Both the position numbers and the translations under genes were made by a program. From assembly GCF_003628445.1 (NCBI RefSeq), contig NZ_RBZO01000027.1:1-58243 (forward strand): a DNA stretch of 58,243 nt, in the 5' to 3' direction. How positions within the stretch are numbered: the stretch's first letter is position 1; every line of letters begins with the position of its first letter. Source of the DNA: Oceanobacillus bengalensis (GTDB lineage Bacteria > Bacillota > Bacilli > Bacillales > Amphibacillaceae). This document shows, piece after piece, positions 51,612 through 58,243 of this stretch. Under the pieces are notes generated by a model that had not been told where the DNA came from, made no database searches, and saw only the letters and a list, made by a program, of their open reading frames with translations.

Positions 51612-51803
51612 CTATGAATATAATTTCGGTTGACTAATATTCTTCAGCTTCTTCAAGTAGTAATTGTATTTCTCTTCTCTTGGCTCGGTATGGATAATAT
51701 TGTGCTCACACGCTGTGCATATAAACATATTATATAAATGAATGCCTTCTTGCTTATCTTCTTCACAGATGCCACAATGCTCATTTCGAATTAACTGTTC
51801 CAT
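51612..51803 (-). CDS. csfB: Anti-sigma-G factor Gin (CsfB)
   Basis: 63 residues with two zinc CxxC pairs (C10-G-I-C13 and C29-T-A-C32) and the Gin pattern GIHLYNMFIC, KNISQPKLYS. Gin holds sigma-G (and sigma-E) inactive at the wrong time or in the wrong cell in B. subtilis. GGAGG before ATG and a perfect sigma-F promoter upstream, agreeing with forespore expression. Between bofA and yaaO, as in B. subtilis. Confidence 0.95.
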   Translation of the reverse strand: MEQLIRNEHCGICEEDKQEGIHLYNMFICTACEHNIIHTEPREEKYNYYLKKLKNISQPKLYS

Positions 51804-51824
51804 CTTCCCACCTCCGTTAGAAAC

Positions 51825-51854
51825 TAGTATCTCCTAATCTAACGGATTCTATAC
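51825..51854 (-). promoter_or_regulatory. Sigma-F promoter of csfB
   Basis: Minus-strand GTATA (51850-51854), 15-base spacer, GGAGATACTA (51825-51834), matching every defined position of the sigma-F pattern GYWTA-N15-GGNRANAMTW. Confidence 0.8.
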
Positions 51855-51873
51855 AACGAAACTTTGAAAATTT

Positions 51874-52137
51874 TCACAAAATAAACCAATGTATCGCCGC
51901 AAGTGAAGCTACTCCAAATAACCCAAGGAATCCCGATATAGCAGTTGTTAATAGATTAATAGGAATATGTAACCCTACCGCACCACCAAAAACATTCACG
52001 AAAAATAAAAACAACACACCTATTCCTAATTTAATCGCAGCTTGTCCAATAAATCGCATTGGCTTAATTGGTGCCCCAACTAGTAAAAGAATAATAATAA
52101 GAGCAACCATTATCGTTATAACCATTGTAGAATTCAT
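51874..52137 (-). CDS. bofA: Pro-sigma-K processing inhibitor BofA
   Basis: 87 residues, as in B. subtilis, with two or three membrane helices (about 5-22, 33-55, 62-85). Holds the SpoIVFB protease inactive in the outer forespore membrane until the sigma-G checkpoint is passed. Start at ATG 8 bases from GAGGG; a GTG three codons earlier sits on the ribosome site and is rejected. C-terminal GLFGVASLAAIHWFIL matches the family. Confidence 0.93.
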   Translation of the reverse strand: MNSTMVITIMVALIIILLLVGAPIKPMRFIGQAAIKLGIGVLFLFFVNVFGGAVGLHIPINLLTTAISGFLGLFGVASLAAIHWFIL

Positions 52138-52210
52138 ATCGCCCACCCTCTCATTCTTGTCCTCTTATAGTACATATGATATGACAGGAGAAAAAAGAAC
52201 TGTAAGCAAA

Positions 52211-52244
52211 AGAAAAACAAGGAGAATGGTTTCTCCTTGTTTTG
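52211..52244 (-). terminator. Terminator after yaaL
   Basis: Minus-strand stem AACAAGGAGAAA / TTCTCCTTGTT followed by TTTC, about 35 bases past the yaaL stop. Confidence 0.85.
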
Positions 52245-52277
52245 AGCTTAACAATATCATTATATTAATCTATTAAA

Positions 52278-52496
52278 TTATCGAATCGCACTTAATCTCC
52301 GATGTCTAGCTTCCCGTAATGCATATACATATTTTGCCTCGGCAATTGCTAATTGTACATACCCATCTTGGGTAGGATCGATACTTCTATCCATAATTGA
52401 CTGGATTTGTTTCCATTCTTTTTCAAAGCTAAAAATGGAAGCTAACAACTGCTTATCCATATCCTTCTTTTTTATGTTCTTTCCCAAACGACTCAC
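52278..52496 (-). CDS. yaaL: DUF2508 protein YaaL
   Basis: 72 residues, helical and charged: KQLLASIFSFEKEWKQIQSI, then LAIAEAKYVYALREARHR. Function unknown. It follows recR by 6 bases, so it is probably co-translated. The start is uncertain: GTG at 52496, or a TTG three codons later that has AAGGTGAG before it. Confidence 0.85.
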   Translation of the reverse strand: MSRLGKNIKKKDMDKQLLASIFSFEKEWKQIQSIMDRSIDPTQDGYVQLAIAEAKYVYALREARHRRLSAIR

Positions 52497-52502
52497 CTTT
52501 TT

Positions 52503-53099
52503 CTACAGATCTCGTCTTCCCTCTAAAGCCTTAGATAAGGTTACTTCATCTGCATATTCCAAATCTCCACCAACAGGCAAACCATGTGCAATTCGTGTCG
52601 TACGTATGCCTGATGGTTTAACAAGGCGTGAAATGTACATTGCAGTTGCTTCGCCTTCAATATTAGGGTTAGTTGCAAGGATAATCTCTTTTACTTCTTC
52701 ATCCTTTAATCGGTTGAGTAAATCAGGTATATTAATATCCTCTGGTCCAATACCATCCATCGGGGAGATGGCACCGTGTAGAACATGATATTTCCCTCTA
52801 AATTCTTTCATCTTCTCCATCGCAATGACATCTTTCGGATCCTGGACAACACAGATAACAGAATTATCACGAGAAGTATCTGTACAAACCGCACAAGGGT
52901 CTTGATCGGTTATATGACCGCACACAGAACAATGTGACAATTCCCGCTTTGCATTAACCAATGCATTTGCAAAATCCATTACATCATCATCATTCATATT
53001 AATAACAAAAAAAGCCAGACGCACTGCAGTTTTTGGACCAATGCCTGGCAATTTCGTAAAACTATCAATCAGTTTAGAAATCGGTTCTGGGTAGTACAT
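52503..53099 (-). CDS. recR: Recombination mediator RecR
   Basis: 198 residues, identical in length to B. subtilis RecR. Helix-hairpin-helix ([13 protein letters not shown] near 18), zinc finger [16 protein letters not shown] near 57, TOPRIM ([15 protein letters not shown] near 79). Loads RecA with RecF and RecO. AGGAGG stands 6 bases before this ATG; earlier codons to 53120 overlap that site. The yaaK-recR-yaaL order is universal in Bacilli. Confidence 0.97.
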   Translation of the reverse strand: MYYPEPISKLIDSFTKLPGIGPKTAVRLAFFVINMNDDDVMDFANALVNAKRELSHCSVCGHITDQDPCAVCTDTSRDNSVICVVQDPKDVIAMEKMKEFRGKYHVLHGAISPMDGIGPEDINIPDLLNRLKDEEVKEIILATNPNIEGEATAMYISRLVKPSGIRTTRIAHGLPVGGDLEYADEVTLSKALEGRRDL

Positions 53100-53126
53100 C
53101 ATTTGCCTCCTAGCAATCAAACGGAA

Positions 53127-53208
53127 GCGGCCATTTAGGCGAAATAAATTAAATACTACATATTTTATTTCGCCTAAAAGAAAAGTCCTCTTTTATCATT
53201 CAGGCCGC
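53127..53208. repeat. Nested palindrome between yaaK and recR
   Basis: Outer inverted repeat GCGGCC (53127-53132) / GGCCGC (53203-53208). Inside it is a perfect 14-base pair TTAGGCGAAATAAA (53135-53148) / TTTATTTCGCCTAA (53164-53177) with a 15-base loop. No T run, so not a plain terminator. It lies within a co-directional gene pair. Confidence 0.8.
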
Positions 53209-53238
53209 CTATGCTTTAGTGGATATTACCAAATTAAA

Positions 53239-53553
53239 TTAGAACATTCCAGGCATGTTTAGTCCTTTTGTGAATTGTCCCATCGTGGAATTTGTCTTCT
53301 CATCAATTTGTTTTAGGACATCGTTGGTTGCAGCAAGAATAAGATCTTGCAGCATTTCGATATCATCAGGATCTACAACTTCTTCCTTGATTTGCACATC
53401 TGTTATTTCTTTTTTACCATTTGCTACAACGGTAACCATTCCACCACCAGCAGAAGCTTCGAATGACATTTCAAATAACTCATCCTGCGCCTGCATCATT
53501 TTCTTTTGCATTTTTTGCATTTGTTTCATCATATTATTCATATTTCCCTTCAT
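53239..53553 (-). CDS. yaaK: Nucleoid-associated protein YaaK (YbaB/EbfC family)
   Basis: 104 residues: Met/Gln/Lys-rich N-terminal helix ([18 protein letters not shown]), [20 protein letters not shown], and the [19 protein letters not shown] helix. Dimeric tweezer-like DNA-binding protein by family. Always between dnaX and recR. Confidence 0.95.
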   Translation of the reverse strand: MKGNMNNMMKQMQKMQKKMMQAQDELFEMSFEASAGGGMVTVVANGKKEITDVQIKEEVVDPDDIEMLQDLILAATNDVLKQIDEKTNSTMGQFTKGLNMPGMF

Positions 53554-53622
53554 GGAAATACCTCCTTGATAGTTTAAGTTATATTTGCTACTTGATTCGA
53601 GTAAAATTGTGACAACTAAACC

Positions 53623-55311
53623 TTATTCATGTATTTCAACGATATCCTCACCAAATAATTTCTTAGCCTCTTCAACTAATGGATCATTTTGTTCTTTTGG
53701 GGTTTCATGAGGCTTTTCTTGGTTTTGGATATATTCAGATCTGAGCTCTGTCCAATTACTCTCTGGAATAGGAATAATCGTCATCTGCTTGCCTAGAACA
53801 TTTGCTAATACAGATTCTACCGTTTGCTGATGTTCTAGAAAAAGCGAGCAATGAATTTCATATCGAAAAGCAACAACAAGTCCCTGCTCTGAAGCAGCTG
53901 CTGGTTTGCTATCCTGTATGGTTGCATGTGCTGGGGCATTCATTCCTTTTAGTTTATTTAAGAAATTAGCCCATCCTGATTGAACTTCTTTTAATGCAGG
54001 CTTTTCGGCTTGTTTTAAAACTTCACGTATCCGCTCATACGGAACCTTATAACTATTTTTGGATGACCGATTAGCCTTTCGCTTTTCCTTTGCTGGTCCT
54101 GGTTGCATGCTACCAACAGTAGGGTTTTGTTTAAGTTCATTTAACTCTGTTTGAAGGCTCGTAATTTTTTGGTTTAGCTGTATTACTGCATCTGTATCAA
54201 TTGTATGTGCTGATGTATCATGCTCATTATATCGATTGGTAATGCTAAGAATTGCAATTTCTATAAATACTTTGGGGCTATTTGTCCATTTCATTTCTTG
54301 CTGGCATTGATTTAGTTGCATGATTGCATCTTGAATCCACTCAAGCGTAACCGTTTTTGCTAAGCTGTTAAAATCGGCATCTGCTCTAGCCCTTTCTAAT
54401 AAACCCTCTAAATTCGGGGCGCTTTTATATAGCAACAAATCACGCATAAAGTATATCAGATCATATACAAATCTTCCCGGGTCTTTCCCATTTTGAATAA
54501 TATTATCCAATAATAGAAGTGCATCCTGTATGTTTTTATCATACATAGCCTTTGTAATATCGCCTAATACTCCCTGAGAAACACCACCTGTAACTGCTAA
54601 AACATCGTCAAGCTTAACCGCTTCTTCACTATATGAAATTGCCTGATCTAAAATACTTAATGCATCCCGCATTCCACCTTCAGCTGCTAAAGCAATACTT
54701 TCCAATGCTTCATCAGAGACAGATACATGCTCTACTTCAATTATAGTTTTCATACGATTCATAATTGCTTGATTAGAAATCGGCTTAAAATCAAACCGTT
54801 GACATCTTGACAGAATTGTTAGTGGGATCTTATGGGGTTCAGTTGTTGCCAATATAAATACCACATGTTTTGGCGGCTCTTCCAATGTTTTTAATAATGC
54901 ATTAAATGCATTATTAGAAATCATATGCACTTCATCAATAATGTAAACTTTATATGGAACTGAGCTTGATGCATATTTAACATTTTCACGTATTTCACGA
55001 ATATCATCGACACTCGTATTTGATGCAGCATCAATTTCAATTACATCAGAAATGGAACCATCCTGAATACCCCTACACGCAGCACATTCATTGCATGGTT
55101 CTTTCACTGGAGCATGCTCACAGTTAATCGTTTTCGCAAAAATTTTCGCCGCACTTGTCTTCCCCGTTCCTCTTGGTCCAGAGAATATATATGCATGAGA
55201 AAACTTTTCTTCTGCAATTGCATTTTGCAGTGTTCTAGTAATATGGGTTTGTCCTGCAACATCACTAAATTTCCTTGGACGCCAAACACGGTATAAAGCT
55301 TGATAACTCAT
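53623..55311 (-). CDS. dnaX: DNA polymerase III gamma/tau subunit
   Basis: 562 residues. AAA+ clamp loader with Walker A GPRGTGKTSAAKI near 45, zinc module CEHAPVKEPCNECAAC near 64, DEVHM near 126, SRCQRFDF near 168; then a tau-specific charged C-terminal region that contacts helicase and polymerase. No clear slippery frameshift signal, in keeping with tau-only Bacillus DnaX. Transcribed just after the SRP RNA gene. Confidence 0.97.
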   Translation of the reverse strand: MSYQALYRVWRPRKFSDVAGQTHITRTLQNAIAEEKFSHAYIFSGPRGTGKTSAAKIFAKTINCEHAPVKEPCNECAACRGIQDGSISDVIEIDAASNTSVDDIREIRENVKYASSSVPYKVYIIDEVHMISNNAFNALLKTLEEPPKHVVFILATTEPHKIPLTILSRCQRFDFKPISNQAIMNRMKTIIEVEHVSVSDEALESIALAAEGGMRDALSILDQAISYSEEAVKLDDVLAVTGGVSQGVLGDITKAMYDKNIQDALLLLDNIIQNGKDPGRFVYDLIYFMRDLLLYKSAPNLEGLLERARADADFNSLAKTVTLEWIQDAIMQLNQCQQEMKWTNSPKVFIEIAILSITNRYNEHDTSAHTIDTDAVIQLNQKITSLQTELNELKQNPTVGSMQPGPAKEKRKANRSSKNSYKVPYERIREVLKQAEKPALKEVQSGWANFLNKLKGMNAPAHATIQDSKPAAASEQGLVVAFRYEIHCSLFLEHQQTVESVLANVLGKQMTIIPIPESNWTELRSEYIQNQEKPHETPKEQNDPLVEEAKKLFGEDIVEIHE

Positions 55312-55485
55312 AGGCAGATTCCCCTCTACATTCTACTGTCCATTATAACCGATTTAAGGGTGGAATGTGAACTGTCAGGATGAAATCATTTAACATGAAT
55401 TTCAGAAAACTTGTTAGTAACCAAGCCTTACAGCGGATGCCTTAACCTACCCTAATGTAAATAGGGATTTTAATTTCCCTATTTG

Positions 55486-55520
55486 CTAAAAAATCCCCTA
55501 TCAATAATGATAAGGGATTT
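55486..55520 (-). terminator. Terminator of the SRP RNA gene
   Basis: Minus-strand stem AAATCCCTTATC / GATAGGGGATTT with TTTTAG, about 35 bases beyond the mature 3' end. It separates the SRP RNA from dnaX. Confidence 0.8.
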
Positions 55521-55557
55521 AAGAAGTTAGACAATATACGCTAACTTTTACTTTTTT

Positions 55558-55836
55558 ATGTATAACCGTGCACCCATCGTCGATATACGACTATACGCGT
55601 TACTTAAGTTCATGGCTCAGCCTAGGCTTCCCTGCGGCACACAGAAATGACCACTTACTGCTGCTTCCTTCCGGACCTGACAGGATTCATGGGTTTCTGT
55701 TGCGCAGGACCCGAGCGTCAACACCAATCCCTTAAGGCAGACCGCACAGTCGTACACCTCGGATGGGAATTCAGCCCCGCTATAGCGGATTGCGAGTACA
55801 GGGCACCGCTACCTCCCCGCTTAGCACGGTAGTTAT
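55558..55836 (-). ncRNA. scr: SRP RNA, long Bacillus type (scRNA)
   Basis: About 275 bases on the minus strand. The universal helix-8 motif TCAGGTCCGGAAGGAAGCAG is near 55665. The Alu-domain start CTAAGCGGGGAGGTAGCGG lies at the 5' side. The 5' ACCGTGC pairs with 3' GCACGGT (helix 1), which sets the ends. Size matches the 271-base B. subtilis scRNA. Scaffold of the signal recognition particle with Ffh. The plus-strand open frame here is an artefact. Between tadA and dnaX, as in B. subtilis. Confidence 0.96.
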
Positions 55837-55837
55837 C

Positions 55838-55866
55838 ATTATAGCGAGTTTTGGAGGATTTTGCAA
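55838..55866 (-). promoter_or_regulatory. Sigma-A promoter of the SRP RNA gene
   Basis: Minus-strand TTGCAA (55861-55866), 17-base spacer, TATAAT (55838-55843), placing the start of transcription at about the predicted RNA 5' end. Confidence 0.8.
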
Positions 55867-55878
55867 TGATAAATACCA

Positions 55879-56358
<480 letters not shown>

Positions 56359-56448
56359 TTATAAATTTTTATCATATTGATTCTATATTAAAACTGCAGA
56401 TGAATTTTAGCAAACAAATTAAAGGCTTTTAACATACTTCAATGCTGT

Positions 56449-56477
56449 GCATATCCTCCTTTCACTTATCATATAGT
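56449..56477 (+). promoter_or_regulatory. Candidate sigma-E promoter of sleL
   Basis: GCATATC (56449-56455), 14-base spacer, CATATAGT (56470-56477), near the sigma-E pattern KMATATT-N14-CATACAMT. Matches the mother-cell expression known for yaaH. Confidence 0.6.
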
Positions 56478-56512
56478 TTTAGTAATTCATAATTACAGAA
56501 GGAGGAAGTTGA

Positions 56513-57802
56513 TTGCAAATTCATGTTGTACAACAAGGGGATTCTTTATTTTCAATTGCCAATACATATCAATCATCCATAGGTGGCATTATTAATGCGA
56601 ATGAATTAGATGCACCAGATAATCTAGTCATTGGTCAGGCACTCGTTATTCCTATTGTTGGACAATTTTATTTCGTCCAACCTGGGGATAGTTTATATTC
56701 CATTGCTAGCAGATTCAATATGACATATCAGGAGTTAGCCCAAATCAATAATTTCCCTGTAGGTAACATGCTTCCTGTTGGACTACGTTTATATATTCCT
56801 GAACCACCAACGAAACCACCAATCACTTCAAATGCCTATATCGAGCCTTTTGGTGATAGTGTTTCTGAAACACTTGAAAATGCTGCAGAAAAAACTGCTC
56901 CATACCTTACCTACTTAGCTCATTTTAGTTATCGTGTAAATCGTGATGGGACCTTACAACCTCCACCACTAGGAAATCTTAGGCAAATTGCTGAGGCAAA
57001 TAATACTGCCCAGATGCTTGTCGTAACTAACTTAGAAGATGAAGGGTTCAGTGATGAATTAGGGCATATTATTGTTACAGTCCAAGCCGTGCAAAATACA
57101 CTACTAGATAATATAGTTAATGCTGCTCAAGCAGGAGGCTATTCTGATGTACATTTTGATTTTGAGTTCTTACCACCAGATGACCGAGAAGCATATAATG
57201 CCTTTTTACGTAAAGCAAAAGATCGCTTATCCCAAGCTGGGCTATTAATGTCTACAGCACTTGCACCAAAAACAAGTGCAACACAGGAAGGTGCATGGTA
57301 TGAAGCACATGATTATGGTGCACACGGGGAAATTGCCGATTTTGTTGTATTAATGACGTATGAATGGGGATATAGTTACGGGCCACCAATGGCTGTTTCC
57401 CCACTAGATCAAGTAAGAAGAGTGGTTGAATATGCCTTAACGGAAATGCCCGCTAATAAGATTTTATTAGGGCAAAATCTATATGGATATGATTGGACCC
57501 TTCCATTTGTACAGGGTGGTGCTGCAGCGCGCGCTGTTAGTCCACAGCAGGCAATTACAATTGCAAGGGAGAATAATGTACCAATCCAATATGATTACAC
57601 AGCACAAGCACCATTTTTCACATATACAGATAACGAGGGGAATAACCATGAGGTCTGGTTTGAAGATGCCAGATCCATACAAGCGAAATTTAACTTAATA
57701 AAAGAATTAGGATTACTCGGCATCTCTTATTGGAAGCTTGGGTTAGCATTCCCACAAAACTGGGTATTGTTAAATGATCAATTCACCATTACAAAATTAT
57801 AG
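56513..57802 (+). CDS. sleL: Spore cortex-lytic enzyme SleL (YaaH): LysM + GH18
   Basis: 429 residues: two LysM peptidoglycan-binding repeats (about 2-48 and 51-97) and a GH18 barrel (about 105-425) whose catalytic signature is HFDFEF near residue 220. N-acetylglucosaminidase degrading cortex fragments at germination; no signal peptide, as usual for this mother-cell-made spore protein. Start TTG, 6 bases after GGAGG. Transcribed away from tadA. Confidence 0.95.
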   Translation: MQIHVVQQGDSLFSIANTYQSSIGGIINANELDAPDNLVIGQALVIPIVGQFYFVQPGDSLYSIASRFNMTYQELAQINNFPVGNMLPVGLRLYIPEPPTKPPITSNAYIEPFGDSVSETLENAAEKTAPYLTYLAHFSYRVNRDGTLQPPPLGNLRQIAEANNTAQMLVVTNLEDEGFSDELGHIIVTVQAVQNTLLDNIVNAAQAGGYSDVHFDFEFLPPDDREAYNAFLRKAKDRLSQAGLLMSTALAPKTSATQEGAWYEAHDYGAHGEIADFVVLMTYEWGYSYGPPMAVSPLDQVRRVVEYALTEMPANKILLGQNLYGYDWTLPFVQGGAAARAVSPQQAITIARENNVPIQYDYTAQAPFFTYTDNEGNNHEVWFEDARSIQAKFNLIKELGLLGISYWKLGLAFPQNWVLLNDQFTITKL

Positions 57803-57805
57803 ACA

Positions 57806-57843
57806 AGAAGGTCTCTTCCAGCAAGATGAGACCTTCTTTCTTA
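57806..57843 (+). terminator. Terminator after sleL
   Basis: Stem AGAAGGTCTC / GAGACCTTCT followed by TTCTT, just past the sleL stop. Confidence 0.9.
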
Positions 57844-57871
57844 TTCTTGGCCTTTGTTTCTTTTAAGTTTG

Positions 57872-57985
57872 AATTTGATATAAATAGTGGACTTATTTAA
57901 TTCATTATTTTGTGAAGCACATCGTTCCGGAAACACACTCCGCTTTCCGCAGGCGGCTGATGAGCCCCCTTCGTGCTGACGCGAG
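57872..57985 (+). mobile_element. MITE-like composite repeat, copy D, truncated
   Basis: Left end TTTGATATAAATAG then TTTAATTCA, and the first half of module 1 (CGTTCCGGAAACACAC, GCGGCTGATGAGCC). It stops at about 57985 in the middle of the module 1 hairpin, where sequence belonging to the IS tail begins. Confidence 0.7.
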
Positions 57986-58243
57986 GGAACTGAAAAACCT
58001 ACGGTTTAAAAGTTTGATAAATTATTAAGTCGTAAACAATCAATAAAATGACGATTTTAATAAAAAATTGAGCACTTCTATCTGAAGTTAAGGAAATATG
58101 TGCTCAATTTCCTCTCTATTTCTCCTCTTTTTCCTTGATTAGCTTTATAATCCTCTTCATATTAACGGCAAATATCGTGGTTGCTCCTTGGATTTGCATT
58201 CCAAATAAACCCGAGCTTTTGGCTTGTTTGTACCCGTGTCTGT
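57986..58243 (-). mobile_element. End of an IS1182-family insertion sequence, running off the window
   Basis: Contains the transposase C terminus (58116-58243), behind it a hairpin TTGAGCAC / GTGCTCAA (about 58065-58112) that can act as terminator, and about 80 AT-rich bases up to the broken repeat D. The exact element end cannot be fixed without its other side. Confidence 0.6.
58116..58243 (-). CDS. Transposase C terminus, IS1182 type, partial
   Basis: 42 codons enter from the right edge and stop at 58116: RHGYKQAKSSGLFGMQIQ, then AVNMKRIIKLIKEKEEK. The RHGxxxAKxxGLxxxxIQ followed by NxKR is the typical ending of IS1182-family DDE transposases. Whether the gene is intact cannot be seen. Confidence 0.75.
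   Translation of the reverse strand, partial: RHGYKQAKSSGLFGMQIQGATTIFAVNMKRIIKLIKEKEEK

Noticed and set aside
53623-55311. Programmed frameshift in dnaX to make gamma
   Set aside because: Such sites are known in Enterobacteria and Thermus; no slippery run followed by a stem was recognised here and Bacillus makes only tau.
55647-55832. Plus-strand open frame of 61 codons
   Set aside because: Antisense to the SRP RNA, whose structure explains all the conservation.

Overview
The window is the origin-proximal core of a low-GC Firmicute chromosome of the family Bacillaceae. Gene order from tadA and dnaX through to lysS follows the Bacillus subtilis yaa-yab-yac region, with full synteny over about 57 kb. 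Endospore genes occur throughout (spoIIE, spoVT, spoVG, spoVB-like yabM, yabG, yabP, yabQ, bofA, csfB, fin, sspF, sleL). An AT-rich base composition and protein sequences that are clearly Bacillaceae but not B. subtilis itself fit an Oceanobacillus- or Virgibacillus-like genus; the genus is inference. The window is written in reverse: nearly every gene is on the minus strand, so oriC lies beyond the right edge and replication and transcription both run leftwards.

Layout from right to left, in the direction of transcription. At 56-58 kb are the tail of an IS1182-type transposase, sleL on the plus strand and tadA. At 45-56 kb are SRP RNA, dnaX, yaaK, recR, yaaL, bofA, csfB, a PLP decarboxylase, tmk, the c-di-AMP receptor gene darA, yaaR, holB, yaaT, yabA and trmN6. 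At 35-45 kb are yazA, rsmI, abrB (plus strand), metS, tatD, yabE, rnmV, ksgA and yabG. At 27-35 kb are veg, sspF, ispE, purR, spoVG, glmU, prs, ctc, pth and fin. At 17-27 kb are mfd, spoVT, yabM, yabN, rqcP, yabP, yabQ, divIC and yabR. Next are a lone tRNA-Met gene on the plus strand and spoIIE, yabS, yabT, tilS, hprT, ftsH, coaX, hslO, a PpiC foldase, cysK, folP, folB, folK, an HTH gene and lysS. The first 180 bases are the promoter and leader of an rRNA operon whose 16S gene lies left of the window.

The genes combine DNA replication and repair (dnaX, holB, tmk, recR, mfd, yabA), translation (metS, lysS, tRNA, ksgA, rsmI, rnmV, tilS, pth, ctc, rqcP, SRP RNA), folate, CoA, PRPP and UDP-GlcNAc precursors, and control of sporulation. 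Promoters close to consensus can be read for sigma-A (veg, yabE, cysK, metS, tRNA, SRP RNA), sigma-H (spoVG), sigma-F (csfB, fin), sigma-G (spoVT) and sigma-E (sleL). Spo0A-like boxes lie upstream of spoIIE and abrB. Compared with B. subtilis the pabB-pabA-pabC genes, dusB and yabJ are missing from their usual places.

I did not find a new enzyme system, defence island or CRISPR array. What standard annotation does not explain is a set of short non-coding repeats in the intergenic spaces. One is a two-module, MITE-like composite with related ends (three copies and one truncated). Another is a 122-124 nt hairpin unit whose stems differ by compensatory changes, arranged in tandem next to sspF. 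There are also two shorter repeat types. These are the best candidates for follow-up.
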